Source: Alligator mississippiensis (Eukaryota > Chordata > Crocodylia > Alligatoridae). From it: a DNA stretch of 64,000 bases. Shown here one piece after another: positions 1 through 10,985 of the stretch. Position 1 is the first letter of the stretch, and every line of letters starts with the position of its first letter. Below the pieces are notes generated by a model. That model saw only the letters and a program-made list of their open reading frames with translations. It had not been told where the DNA came from and ran no database searches. The stretch spans positions 65,176,716 through 65,240,715 of the forward strand of contig NC_081831.1 of the NCBI RefSeq assembly GCF_030867095.1, written 5' to 3'. The translations under genes and the position numbers were made by a program.

Positions 1-1872
1 TAATACTTTCACCTCTGACAGGCAAAAGTAGCCAACAGAAGGCTCCTATATGTGTGAAGTGAAAGTTGATTTGATGTCACTCTGTTGAGAAACATAGATG
101 CAGTCCAAAAACTCGTACCATCAAACGCATTGAAAAGTGAGAAATGTGTGCTATTCTGTACATTTTAAGTAACTGTTAATACCCTCATATATTGGGATCA
201 GCTCATAAGGATGAGTGTGAGCTTCAAAATTCACACAAGTAATACAGAACAGGGGTTAACCTATGCTTTGTCTATTACAGTAGCTTTTTTAAGTTTGTGT
301 AGAACTCTTGACAGTGCTAGAAAAGATTTTGTACTAAACAAATCTTGGTTAAAGAGGTTGTCAACTCGGAGACACCTAAATATGTAGGCTGCTATAGTTA
401 AAATTAACATTTAAGTACAAAGTTGAGAAAAATACTTTTTTAGTTTTTCATTATGCATTTGACAGCTGTTACTGAATAATGAACTCCAACTCTAGAGCTA
501 GTTTCCTCCATTTATGTGGATCTATCACACAGCAAAGGAAAGGTCGGTAGAAAAGAAAGTTTCTTATCTCTAAAACCCAATTATAAAACAAAAGGAACAA
601 ACAATATGCTGAAAGACGCATGTGATACTATAATCCCATGACAAGTACACATTCTTTCAAGAAAGACGCTGCGTTAACTATTAATGCTTCATCATTTTCA
701 TTCTGACTAAGAGCACGCTTTGATTATCCAATGGAAAACACTGGCCTTTTCCGTTTCAGAAGCCTGACCAAGAACAGTGTCCCATCAACAGAAGTGAGGT
801 GAGACAATCATTTAATAGGCCAAGAAAGTGGACTCGAGTGTATTAAAATATATAAACACTACGGAAAACAGTCAAAGATTACTCTTAGGCAATATTTTCA
901 ACCTTATTTTTTCCCCAGCTTGCATTTTGGACTGGGTTTTCCTTCCTCAGTCCTCTTCCTTTCATTAATCCATCTTCTTACCTTTTCATCTGCACAGTTT
1001 CATGTTGGCCTAGGAAGATGTCATTACCGGAAGAAGGAACCAGTGGTGAATCTGAGCATTCAGTTAAACATAGGGCTGCCTGCTACAAATTTTTATATTG
1101 GTGTACCTACCACCACACTATACTTCACTACTGCAAACACCTGGTATTAATTCTGCACTAGTGTGGCATACCTCACTCTCAAAACAGGGTAGACACCATA
1201 GGTCTAATATAGAGGCAGCAAGTCTACATTAGGGGCTTCTGCAAGTGAAGCTCAGTGGGGAAGCTACACTGATGCATAAAAGCCAAAACGTCCAAGGCCC
1301 CACTCTAATCTCCAGATGTCTCAAAATGAGCAATTTGTCACTATATTTAATAACTGCAAGGGAAGAAGCAGCAAAGAATGACCACTTAAAGGAATAGAAT
1401 AAACTTTCTACTTAGATAGCGTTCATTCCCCTGTCCTTGCTCCATTCTCTGGTACTTTTCATTTCCTTGAGGTCCTTCCTTTCCTCCATGGGATACATGG
1501 CTTCTCTCTCCAAACCCTATAATACTAGATGCCAGTTACAAAACACCAGAAGTACTACAAAGACAGCATAGCTCCTTCCTGCCTTGTCAGAATGGGATGT
1601 AGAGTGGTGGCATTCGCACAGCACTACAAACATGTTCTCATACTACAGTTTCACAAAAACAACTGCTAGACAGTTAAATCTCTGAGAGTTACAAGCCCCA
1701 GAATATGCGCTCCACTCACAATAGTCCTGAAGTGTGAAGTCTACAAATGGAAAATATTTTAAGGCTGTTGTCAATTTTTCAGCATGCTACTGTAGGGCAA
1801 AAATGACATAAGGGCAAAATATACCATGTTAGCCAATATGTTAAGGCAGGCATCATTGGTGACATCCTATTA
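1..1872. other. A/T-rich inferred intron, nothing identified
   Basis: I see no exon, repeat family or RNA gene that I can support here. A small open frame at 920-1150 with a hydrophobic start lacks any family likeness. RLIM coding exons were looked for by motif on the minus strand and not found. Confidence 0.4.
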
Positions 1873-2030
1873 CAGGGGTGTGGCCTGCCAGGCCATTCTA
1901 TCTGGCCCACAGGGCCCCTAACAATTTAGAAAATTAATATTCATCTACCCCGGCTGCCTGTCACGCAGCCCTTGATGGCTTGCCAAAACTCAGTAAGTGG
2001 CCCTGCGCCCGAAATAATTGCCCGCCCCTG
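1873..2030 (-). mobile_element. hAT MITE copy 1 with perfect 8-bp target duplication
   Basis: This 158-bp element is bounded by CAGGGGTG and CGCCCCTG ends and flanked by an identical 8-bp duplication TCCTATTA at 1865-1872 and 2031-2038. Ends beginning CAGGG and 8-bp duplications define the hAT superfamily. It is the same family as 6433-6619 but in the opposite orientation, lacking about 29 bp near one end. It has no coding capacity. Confidence 0.85.
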
Positions 2031-2127
2031 TCCTATTATGTTACATATGGCTTCCAAAATATAGATGTAGCCATATTATCTACACTGCTCATATTGCTTT
2101 AAACTCCAAGTGAGATTTTGTTCTTAC

Positions 2128-2317
2128 CTCAGTATAATACAGAATTTCCTTTCTTCCGTCAGCCAAGAGCTGTCAACAGAGGACACAAAAGACTGCAGGG
2201 GCTCATGTCTTTTAGTAGTAAGTGCAGATCTGTTGATTATAGCCAACTTTAGTTGATATATCCAGTAATAAAACTGAACATTTTTATGGAAGCACAGCAA
2301 GATGCGTCTAAAGTTCG
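2128..2317 (-). other. Candidate non-coding exon (inferred RLIM 5' UTR)
   Basis: On the minus strand a strong donor ACTGAG/GTAAGA sits at 2127-2128. Upstream, TTTCCAG at 2318 (exon of 190 bp) or a better pyrimidine-rich acceptor ending TTGACAG at 2170 (exon of 42 bp) could open the exon. The position, about 6.5 kb inside the inferred RLIM gene, suits an untranslated exon 2. This is splice-signal evidence only. Confidence 0.3.
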
Positions 2318-5280
2318 CTGGAAACAAGAGTCTGGACAGAGACTTTACTTAAACAGGTGTATTTTTTAAGCTGCTGAACACTCAGATATATTAACTACAG
2401 TAAAAGCTTAATTGCCATTCCCACTCCAAGATTTTAGTGGTCACACAACAATCACACTCAACAAATTCCAGAACAAAAGACTAGCTATGTTTCTACCACC
2501 AGACATAAGCATAAGTACAGCAAGCTTATGCTAGCAATTAGTGAATATCCACCATTGTTCAATATTTTACTATCTACAGAAGAAGAACGACTTTTATGCT
2601 CTCCAAGGAATAAGTGAGCAAGAACTAGCCATGTCCATTCAATATGGAAAAGCTTTAGTCTTCAAGCCTTGACTTCACACACACACACACCCCCCCACCA
2701 AAGAAAAATATAAAAATGCGGTTCCAGGAATTTACTTAAACTAGATGCTTAATAAGTCATTTTGGACACTAAGCAACAGTAAAATGCTTAAACTCCCAGC
2801 CATCTTGATCATTAATACTTTGGCACCTACACAGCATCTTCCATCCCAAGATACATCCCAAAAATTGCACAATTGTACAAATTATCACTAAGTCCTCTTT
2901 CCTCAAAAGAAGTTTCAAGGTATTATAATAATAATAAAGTATCTGAAGGGAAGCATTTTAGTATATTTTCTGTTCTATAAATAGATAAAACCAACTTGAA
3001 TAATTAGGCAGCAGTCATAGCTGACATCTCCAATTAGTACTAGGTAAAAGAAAACTTAAAACCCTAGATGATCAAATTCATCTCCTCAGGTGTTTGATAA
3101 CAACAACCAATTCAAAAAACAAAGTTATGCTCTTTATAAGCAACACACATTAGGTCTCAAAGCTCTTAGAACCTGAAGAAAAGAAGAGAATACTCGAATC
3201 AGTAAAACAACAAGTAGAAGGTGTTTCCAATATTTAAGAGCTGATAGGGATTTAATCTTTCCCCCAAAATGCTATGTCTAAATGATTATTAGGGGTTAAA
3301 GATTAAAACAAGCATTCAACATGTGTTTTGAATAGTGATGTAGTTCTGTCCGGCCTGTACAGGATATTTTCTAAAAATTAATGTTCTGTATATTAGAGAT
3401 TGCTGGAAGGTGAAGAAGTAGTTCAAGAAATTTCATTCATACCTTAACAGCATATACAGAAGGAATGGTTTGTGGGCAGAAGCATAATTTCATAACTGTG
3501 TTCAACTACTACCTACCCTGCCTCAACCAGCTATACCAAACTGGTAACATGCATTCAGTTTTAGTCAACAGGAACTGCATAAGCCTTTTGCTAATAAGGA
3601 GATAAGTCATCATGAGTGCAAGAGTCAGAATTATCACCTGAAACCAAGTCTTAACTGAAACATGCAAAACAAATGAGTAATGTCACTTGGAAATTCATCA
3701 CACGTTCTACAACAGGAGTACAAAACCTCTTGATGTTGAAAGTTCTTCCCGTCTATACTGACCAGCTCTAACACCATATAATTCATTTTGACAGGCACTA
3801 GGAGTTAACCATCAGAGTTCTTTGAATTCCATTTTCTTCATAGTATAAAACCAAACAAACACTGGTTAAGACTAAGATACATTTTAAAATATCTCAGTCA
3901 ACACTATTATATAGCTTCAACAGTAGGCTCTGAAAAAACTAGTACATGCATAAAAAAGGAGGGAAAATGCTAGTATAATTCTTTCAGAAGCAGCACCATT
4001 CATACACCAAATATTCCATTTCATAAATAGTTTTAATAGTTTAAGGACACACATTATTTGTGTTTAAATCCTTGAAGTTTCATCACTCAACTCTCCAACC
4101 TGTTGCTAGCCAAAAAAAGATTGTTGACAGTGAAACCAATTACTTAGAGCATTAAAAAAATATTACAGGCAGATAAAGGAGAAAAAACCTCATTGGAGAG
4201 AGTTTAGTTGCAACCCTACAATGAGTTTCATGTGGGTGGACCACCATGTCTACAGGGAGCCCCACAAAAGTTAATCAGTTTTTCTTAGAAGCACACAAAT
4301 CTGCTTGCACATCTCTTCCCACACAACCAGGACCTTCAATCCAACTTACTGTTCTAACCGCAATGGAGGACTGTGCTTTCAGGTTTTTAAAGATGTCACA
4401 TGTTATGGGCTTATTCTCTTCCTGTTGCTATTAACTCCAACAGAAGTAGTGCAAATGTGCATCAAAGTAGAAGCAAAACATCTGCAGAAAAGCCTTGAAA
4501 TATACACCTGGAAATTAAGATATGACATTTCAGAAATTCTCAAATTTTATACCCCACTGATTTCCCCCATACATCCTCTGCCTTAAAAAAAAAATTCTAG
4601 AAAAATATCAAGTTGCCAAAATTGTGGGAAAAGGTGTCTTGTATAAACTGGTATTTTAATAAAGGCAATTTACAATTTGATCAGTTATTAGTTTTCTGCA
4701 CAGCTTTAAGTGCATAGATCACACACAGTTGAAAGTCATTTGAATCAAATACATTAAAATAGAGCATGTACCAGTACTTCCACAGAACACCTTCATATAA
4801 GCATTATCTGCTAACTTGGGGGTGAGACACTGATGAAGAACCCTCCTTCTGTAGTGGAGAATAATGCATTCAACATAATGTCTTATCCTTAAAACTGTTG
4901 GAAAAAATCAGGAAGTAACAATAAAACAAGACAAACGTCAACCTCCTCAGAGTCCAGTAGTGCCAACATTCACACTTCAACCCTCCTGCTACAAGGTTCT
5001 AACTCACAGACAACAACCTGAAAGTGAGACAAGACTCCCTCTGGAACGTGTCAAGACTATATATTAATTGCAGAAAAGTTGAGTGTGCCAAATCCAGAAC
5101 ACTTTGCATTTGGAATAAGTGGGTACTTCCAAGAATGCAAATGACAATAACTGTCAACAGCAAAGGCTCAAATGTTATCACTCTACTTATTAAAATAGCA
5201 TTTTCACCACAGATATGTTAAAAATTAAAATAAGAGAGTATGTTGTTTCAGATTCTCAGACTACAAAAGAGAAAACATAT
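2318..5280. other. A/T-rich inferred intron, no gene seen
   Basis: Low-G+C sequence with a short CA repeat grading into poly-C at 2676-2697. No convincing exon or mobile element was recognised. Confidence 0.4.
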
Positions 5281-5570
5281 TGCACATGAGGTATCAAACT
5301 TCCAGCACTGGAAGGAGTCTCAGGAAAACAATGCTCTCTTCCTCTAAAACTGAGCATCCTATTAGGTCAGCAAGCAAAACGCCCACTCTGAAGGTAGAAG
5401 GAAGCTGTGCTGTGGTGTCAGCAACCAGTGTCGTCACTGAAAAGAAGAGCAGCAAGAGTTGGGCAGCGTCCTGGAGAGCCAGACACAAAACTGATGAACG
5501 CCGAGTAGTGCTCAAGTGTCGAAAGGAACAGGACCTCCAGTTAATGGAAGCTCTAAATCAAACATAACCT
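5281..5570. other. CpG-bearing segment of unknown nature
   Basis: This about 290-bp block is richer in CpG and G+C than its flanks and open in one frame on both strands (plus 5280-5567, minus 5294-5515). The plus reading contains a Lys/Arg/Ser-rich stretch and the minus reading a Leu-rich hydrophobic stretch; neither resembles a family I know. It may be an old repeat, a processed fragment or an unrecognised exon. Confidence 0.25.
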
Positions 5571-6432
5571 GTTTCAATGCAAAAAACATATGTAAATTTC
5601 AACTCTGCAACTGAACTCAACTTTCCCCACAAAACTGTTGGTACTGCAGCATCAACTGGAAATAAAAAGCCAGCACTACAATGACAAGGACTACAAACTA
5701 CAATCCCCAAATAAGAAATAGTATACAAGTCTATGCTAAATATTCACTATGTAAAAGTATCCTAAATATTAAAAATTTTAATACCTTATGTACCCAGGAA
5801 TATTAAAATTAGATATTGTGTTTGAATATAAAACTATCTCTATGTAAGACTACAATTCCATCATCATATTTGGAAAAGGAACAAGTATTGTATTAAACAA
5901 AAATGGAGACAATGGTACCTCCTGAACACTGAACTGAAAGACTGGTATAGTTGGAAGTTACTTATCAAAGGCTAAAATAAAATGCGTGCAAGTCTCTTTA
6001 CAAATCAAATGTATTGCCACTTGATTATTTTAACAATAAAACTGGTCAGAGCTTTGCAGTCCTAACTGAAGGAATGGTTAAGCATAAACAATTCAGATGA
6101 GCCAACATATACCAATTGGTGTCTGCTAATATAAACAAGAACAAGATGGAACTGCAGTCTTACATGCTTTTTATGTTTTCACACAGAGCCAAGAGTCCCA
6201 TACAAAAGCAAAAAAGGAGATGTGACACTGCAAATTATCTTCATGCACCCAATAGAGGTTCTAATCCTACATTAGTTAACAAAGCTATATTTTTTTAAAT
6301 ACAAATTGTGGGACACACTTCTGTAAGACCCTCAAAATGAGAGATCTTGTTGAAAGAGGCATATATGTATGTTTTATTCTTTCAATACTTGGCTGATTTA
6401 AATATTTAAAAAGCTCCATGGCTCTTCTATAC

Positions 6433-6619
6433 CAGGGGCGGGCAATTATTTCAGGCAGAGGGCTGCTTACTGAGTTTTGGCATGCCATTGAGGGCCACAT
6501 GACAGGCAGCCAGGGGCAGATAAATATTAATTTTCTAAATTTTTTAGGGGCTCTGTGGGCCGGATAGAATGGCCTGGTGGGCTGCATCCGGCCCGTGGGC
6601 CACATTTTGCTCACCCCTG
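6433..6619 (+). mobile_element. hAT MITE copy 2
   Basis: This 187-bp element has terminal inverted repeats CAGGGGCGGGCAA and (inverted) CAGGGGTGAGCAA, flanked by TTCTATAC at 6425-6432 and TTCTAGAC at 6620-6627 (7 of 8 match). Inverted, it aligns along its whole length with the element at 1873-2030. It has no transposase frame. Confidence 0.82.
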
Positions 6620-6627
6620 TTCTAGAC

Positions 6628-8049
6628 TATATTTACACTAAGAATTACAGGTCAGTTAACGTGCCCTAAAAGTCTAAGAAAGAAAGGCTACCCAATAAGC
6701 AATTAGTCTAGTCAGGTTTCAGTTCAACCAGGTAGGACTGTGCCATCTTGCATGAAGTAGACTTTTAAAGCATGTTACTAATGCCTTCTAATTTTACATC
6801 TTCAAACTCCAGCATAAACGCAACATTAGGACTCCATCTACATATAAAAACTGTAGTTTTAACTATAACTGTACAAAGTAATACTTCCTTGTTGTGTGAC
6901 TAGTACAGAGAGCATTATACCAATATATGATTTCTGTACAGGATAGGAAATCAGCTATCCTGACATATTGGTATAAAGATGCTTAATGGATGAAAGTATA
7001 AAAGGGCTGCACAACAAATATATTAGTGAAAAAATATATGTAATCATCACCAAATAAACATGTGTATGGATAAAAGCCATAGGATAGTCAAGGGTTTTTG
7101 GGGGGCAGATGGTCTATAGAAGACTTTTCTACTCTTTTCCTCGTACACATTGATATCACTATGCAGTAGTTAATATAGGCTGAACAAAGTATTTATGGTC
7201 ATCCACAATAGGCAATTAGTATAAGTTTGACAGCACAGCATCCTACATGAGCATGTCAGTGGTTAATGCTGCGACATGAGACTTACAAGTATTTGTAGTG
7301 AAAAGGGACAGAGTGCAGTAGTTACTGTATATCTTTGTAATTTGGCAGATAATCAGGATGTCTTCATTAATCCTTTTTATTAAATATGATGTTTGTTTCC
7401 TTTAATGGGCAAACAGACAAAAATTTCTGATTTGTTAAGGCCCTAAATGCCAATTACCAATTGCAAAATAAGAAATGTGTACAGGAAACATAGATTAACT
7501 TTTAAACAAGGGGTAACTACTGTGGAACCACCAGTACCACCTCCTATTAACAAATTTAAATTCAGCTACAAAAGGAAGCAGCCTACTGTTAAATTTTCAA
7601 CATTACTGATCAAGTTACTGTTGTTAAGAGGACTGGAAAATAGGTGCTCATCTCCTTGTTATTTTGTAGCCACCTCCAACTTGAAATTCATCAGTCCTGT
7701 CAATAGCAGAGACAGGAAACAAGTCTGAGGAGCCTGCCTCGTTGGCTATCTGGGCATAAACAATTTGAAAGCTTGTTTATTCAGCAGCTGCTGCACAAAA
7801 TCTGTATTTTCGCCCAGGTGCTTACACTAGATGCTGGGGTTTTTCCCCTAACATCTTTTGACAGGTCACAAACCTTATTAAAAAAGAGAGAGATCAAGCT
7901 GCATAATGACTTGAGGAGAAATCTGAGAGATGGAAAACAGGAAATGATTCTGAAACTGGGTAAGGACAGATACCAGGAGACAGCCTCAGACGACACCCGC
8001 CTCACTGCTGAAGCTGTTTTTTAACCTGCAGACCCCAAAGAATTGGCAC
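6628..8049. other. A/T-rich inferred intron approaching CpG island
   Basis: No feature was recognised. G+C rises gradually from about 7950 into the CpG island. Confidence 0.35.
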
Positions 8050-8317
8050 TTTACGCAGTCTTGCGGGGAGGGTGCAAAAGAAGAGAGGGAGCGAAGGCCT
8101 TAAACCGGGGCAGTGCAGAAGACAGCAGAGCCGGGGGAAATCACAGCTCAGTCCATTTCACAGGCCAGAGTGGCCCAGGCTGGAGGCAGGACGTCACAGA
8201 GCAGCCCCTCGCCCCGCCAGGAGAAGGATCAAATGAAACCATGAAGGGACAGGCCCAGGCCACAGGCCCAAGCGCCCTCTGGGCCCGACTTCAGAGCGAG
8301 ACCCCCGCGCCGCCAGG

Positions 8318-8338
8318 CCCAGGCCCAGGCCCAGGCCC
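8318..8338 (-). repeat. GGGCCT hexamer array, G-quadruplex motif
   Basis: On the minus strand four GGG runs are separated by three-base CCT loops, a canonical intramolecular G-quadruplex pattern. Further GGCCCA-type copies are scattered over 8250-8490. If the island promotes minus-strand transcription, the motif lies in transcribed sequence of the sense strand. Confidence 0.75.
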
Positions 8339-8739
8339 GGCTCGGATGGGGCGCGCCCTGCCCTGCCCCGGAGGAGCCGGGCGGACGCAGGCCGGACCCC
8401 CAGGCGCGGCAGGCCCAGGCCTCGGGCCGGCGCTTCCGGCCCCTTCCCCCCCCGGGCGCCGCCGCCTCTGGCCTGGGCCTCCCATTTTGAATCCCAGCGC
8501 CCGGCCCCGGCACCCACCGCCGCCGCCAGCACCGCCGGGCCGGGTGGCCGCCTCGCTCCGCCGCTCGCCCCGCCGCGCCGCGGGCTCGGTCCTGGTGCCT
8601 CCGGTCTCGCGCGTCCCCGAGCGGCAGCAGCGTCTCCCCGCGCCCCCTCTCAAGCGGCCATTTTCTGCTCCATTGTTACCAAGGAACGGGGGCCGGAAGC
8701 GGGGGCTGCCGACGGCGGAAGTGAAGGGGAGGCGCGCTC

Positions 8740-8748
8740 TGCGCATGC
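8740..8748. promoter_or_regulatory. NRF1-like site
   Basis: TGCGCATGC is close to the palindromic NRF1 consensus GCGCATGCGC. It lies between the ETS-like site and the YY1 site in the CpG island. Confidence 0.5.
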
Positions 8749-8856
8749 TCCGCCCGCGCCCTTCGCCTCGGCGCGGGGGAGCGGAACCTGACGCAACAGA
8801 CCATTGAGCTCGATGGACCACCAGGCTAGAGCGGCCGCTCGGCGCTCGCGGGCCCG

Positions 8857-8867
8857 GCCGCCATTTT
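8857..8867 (-). promoter_or_regulatory. YY1-type site in CpG island
   Basis: The minus strand reads AAAATGGCGGC, matching the YY1 consensus found near many TATA-less start sites. Its orientation suggests minus-strand transcription starting close to 8870-8900. Confidence 0.6.
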
Positions 8868-9354
8868 GAAGGCGGCTGAGGCGGGGCGTGAAGGGCGGGC
8901 CCGGGCCTGCCCAGACAGCTGGGCCTGGGGAGGCGTCGTCCCGGCCCAGCGCCTGGTTTCGCACTGAATGCCACGACTAGGCGGTGGCGGGGTCGTGGCC
9001 GAGGCCCTGGACAGCGAAGCCGCGGCCAGCTCTGAAATACGAAACGATCACCTGGGAAGCTCAAAATGATTGGATTTACTGAAAAACTGCCGTGTGCTGG
9101 GGAAAAAAACACGCAAATAAGCGTTATTTACTTCCCGTGGCTCTCTACCTCGCCAGCGAGGAAGGCGTTAGAAGTTGAAGCATTTTGTTATTTCGGGGCG
9201 AGCCGCCGTGAGAAGAGCGCTGGTGGCGAGCCCAAAAATTGGTTTGGACTATTTGAGAGCGATTTGGGTTTTGCAGTTCCAGCGTCGATGAGCTGCCTCA
9301 AAAATGACTGCCTGTCGCGGACGTTTTTGCCGTTCTTCGTTGTACCAGGGTTGA

Positions 9355-9378
9355 AACGATCATACGTACATGATCGTT
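9355..9378. repeat. 9-bp-arm perfect inverted repeat
   Basis: Arms AACGATCAT (9355-9363) and ATGATCGTT (9370-9378) flank a 6-bp spacer ACGTAC. It lies at the distal shoulder of the CpG island and could form a small hairpin or a symmetric protein site. Confidence 0.7.
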
Positions 9379-9959
9379 AGCACACGCCTGGTAACACTGG
9401 CCTGATGTCGCGTCCCGGGGCTCGTCCTCCTCCGTCCCACACGGCACGTCCGCGCTGTGCGGCAGGCGGGGGCAGACGTTGCTCGGTAGATTTAGCTGCC
9501 GGACAAAACAGGCCCCGTCGAGGCACGCAGCCTCGGGAATAGCCACCCACTTCGCAGCTGCGCGGAGACCGCTGGGACTTTCTGTCAGAAGAAATGGATG
9601 GGAAAACATCCGTGACCTGAGAGACCGAGGAGGATGTCATGGGCAGTAGGTAGTGTGTAGTGCAGAGAGCAACAGCCTGGGCTTCAGGTGCTGGGGTTGT
9701 CGATAAGCAACGGGAAGTCAGTGACCAGACACTACTGATTTATTTGAACATGAAAAGCCCTGCCCAGGTGAATATTAGGACAGCTGCTGGGTGAGAGACA
9801 GTATTAGCAATTAGTAAATCAGCAGGGTATTTATTTATCAGGGAACTCCACTGATGTAACAGACAAATAGGAGGTGATGATTGTGAAAGGTGACTTACAG
9901 TTAAGTGAATTCTGTGCTTTATTTCTTTCCTCCCCTTTTAGAGGGCTGGCTCTGATATA

Positions 9960-10424
9960 CAGGTTTCACTTGCTTTATGCTGCCCATGTGTTCCTGGAAA
10001 ACAGCACATAACTCGAATTCGCATAAAGGGAACCTGCTTTACAGTGTAACATCGTATCCCTAGACATTGACTTCACTGACCCCCAGCCCCATTTCTACCG
10101 CTTTTACAAGACAATTTTGGTACTCACCAACAGTAGACGGTGCGCACAAGCACAGGGTGACGGTGAATGTTACCGTAATGGGGACGGCAACTACAGAAAC
10201 ACGTGTCACAGACAACAAGCGAGGAGCAGATCCACACAGGAGGCTATATTTTGGTGCATGTCACTCCCACAATGCACTGCAAAAAGCAGCTGACGGCAGG
10301 CTTCCATCACACTGATTGCGTGAGAGTGAATTTACTTCACATATAATGAATTTTTGGTATAAAAAAGTCATCGCTTAAGAATGAATTCGCATATACAGAA
10401 CCCGCATAAAGCAAGGGAAACCTA
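9960..10424. mobile_element. Tigger/mariner-like MITE, 465 bp
   Basis: The left end CAGGTTTCACTTGCTTTATG and the inverted right end AGGTTTCCCTTGCTTTATG form imperfect terminal inverted repeats, bounded by TA dinucleotides (9958-9959 and 10425-10426). Second inner matches include GAATTCGCAT on both sides. A TA target and CAGG-type ends fit the Tc1/mariner, pogo/Tigger-like group. No transposase is coded. Confidence 0.65.
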
Positions 10425-10564
10425 TATAGGCTCTTTTACATGTGCTTTGGGGGCAAGGGAGAGACAGAGCAGCCTTTAATTGGAGTGGCCTCCAGAATCA
10501 TGTATCGGTGCCCCTAATGTAGTGAACTAGTAGTTCAAGGGGTACGCTAGAAAAAATAGCGCCT

Positions 10565-10665
10565 TTGTTCTGGGAACTGCCACTGACTGATTTGCAGTGT
10601 TTGGCAAGTCATTGCACTTATCTCTCATTTTCCTCATTGGTAAAATGGTTTTAATCACTTAGAAC
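10565..10665 (+). mobile_element. MIR/CORE-SINE fragment
   Basis: The order of words GCCACTGACTGATTTGCAG, GGCAAGTCATT and CCTCATTGGTAAAATGG follows the MIR SINE consensus as I recall it. It is old and diverged. Confidence 0.6.
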
Positions 10666-10985
10666 ATTTTTACACGTGCTCTGGGACACAGCACTGGGCA
10701 CTTTAATTAGCGAGCCACACTAATTAAAAGTGCCCACGCATCACGTGTATTAGTGTCACTGCACTGAAAAAACGGCGGCGGGGTACTTTGAACTAAACCT
10801 CATTGAATATATTTTATTTCAAAGCTCCTCACTGCCATTTTTGTAGCATGGGGATGTGCAGGGATGCTGATACACATGACATGGAAGGCTGCCAGAGCAC
10901 ATCAGTTCCCAGCAGTCGAGTCTGCTCCAACGCACTGGATTTCTAGCACATCAGAGCAGACTCCCCGCACATCTGCCTATCAAAA
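10666..10985. mobile_element. Possible MITE with internal palindromes
   Basis: An inverted repeat with arms GGGCACTTTAATTAG (10696-10710) and CTAATTAAAAGTGCCC (10720-10735) is separated by nine bases. Farther on, GAGTCTGCTC and GAGCAGACTC form a second one (about 10917-10967). ACACGTGCTCTGG near the start resembles inverted CCAGAGCACAT near 10894. The borders are not defined. Confidence 0.4.

Larger units (their letters stand above)
8050..9560 (-). promoter_or_regulatory. RLIM: CpG-island promoter, inferred RLIM (RNF12) 5' end
   Basis: A 1.5-kb block of very high G+C with dense CpG stands out from A/T-rich flanks. Motifs seen are a YY1 site (AAAATGGCGGC on the minus strand, 8857-8867) with a related AAAATGGCCGC at 8654-8664, an NRF1-like TGCGCATGC (8740-8748), an ETS-like GCGGAAGTG (8715-8723) and a CRE-like GACGTCAC (8190-8197). 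The YY1-type sites all read 5'-3' on the minus strand, the usual orientation just downstream of start sites. In mammals RLIM, an X-linked RING E3 ligase gene, is the next gene after NEXMIF on the same strand, so synteny points to RLIM. A candidate exon-1 donor (GCG/GTGGGT) is near 8517. The frames across this island are compositional artefacts. No RLIM protein-coding exon is visible, so the gene name is inference. Confidence 0.55.

Noticed and set aside
920..1150. Small plus-strand frame with a hydrophobic, signal-peptide-like beginning
   Set aside because: It lacks an ATG at its reported beginning, has no family likeness and lies in an inferred intron.
1..8000. RLIM coding exons on the minus strand
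   Set aside because: I looked for the conserved N-terminal and RING blocks and did not find them; they must lie beyond the window if the gene is RLIM.
8043..9112. Long overlapping open frames on both strands across the CpG island (up to 273 codons)
   Set aside because: High G+C removes stop codons; translations are Pro/Gly/Ala/Arg-rich without domains. The region is better explained as a promoter.
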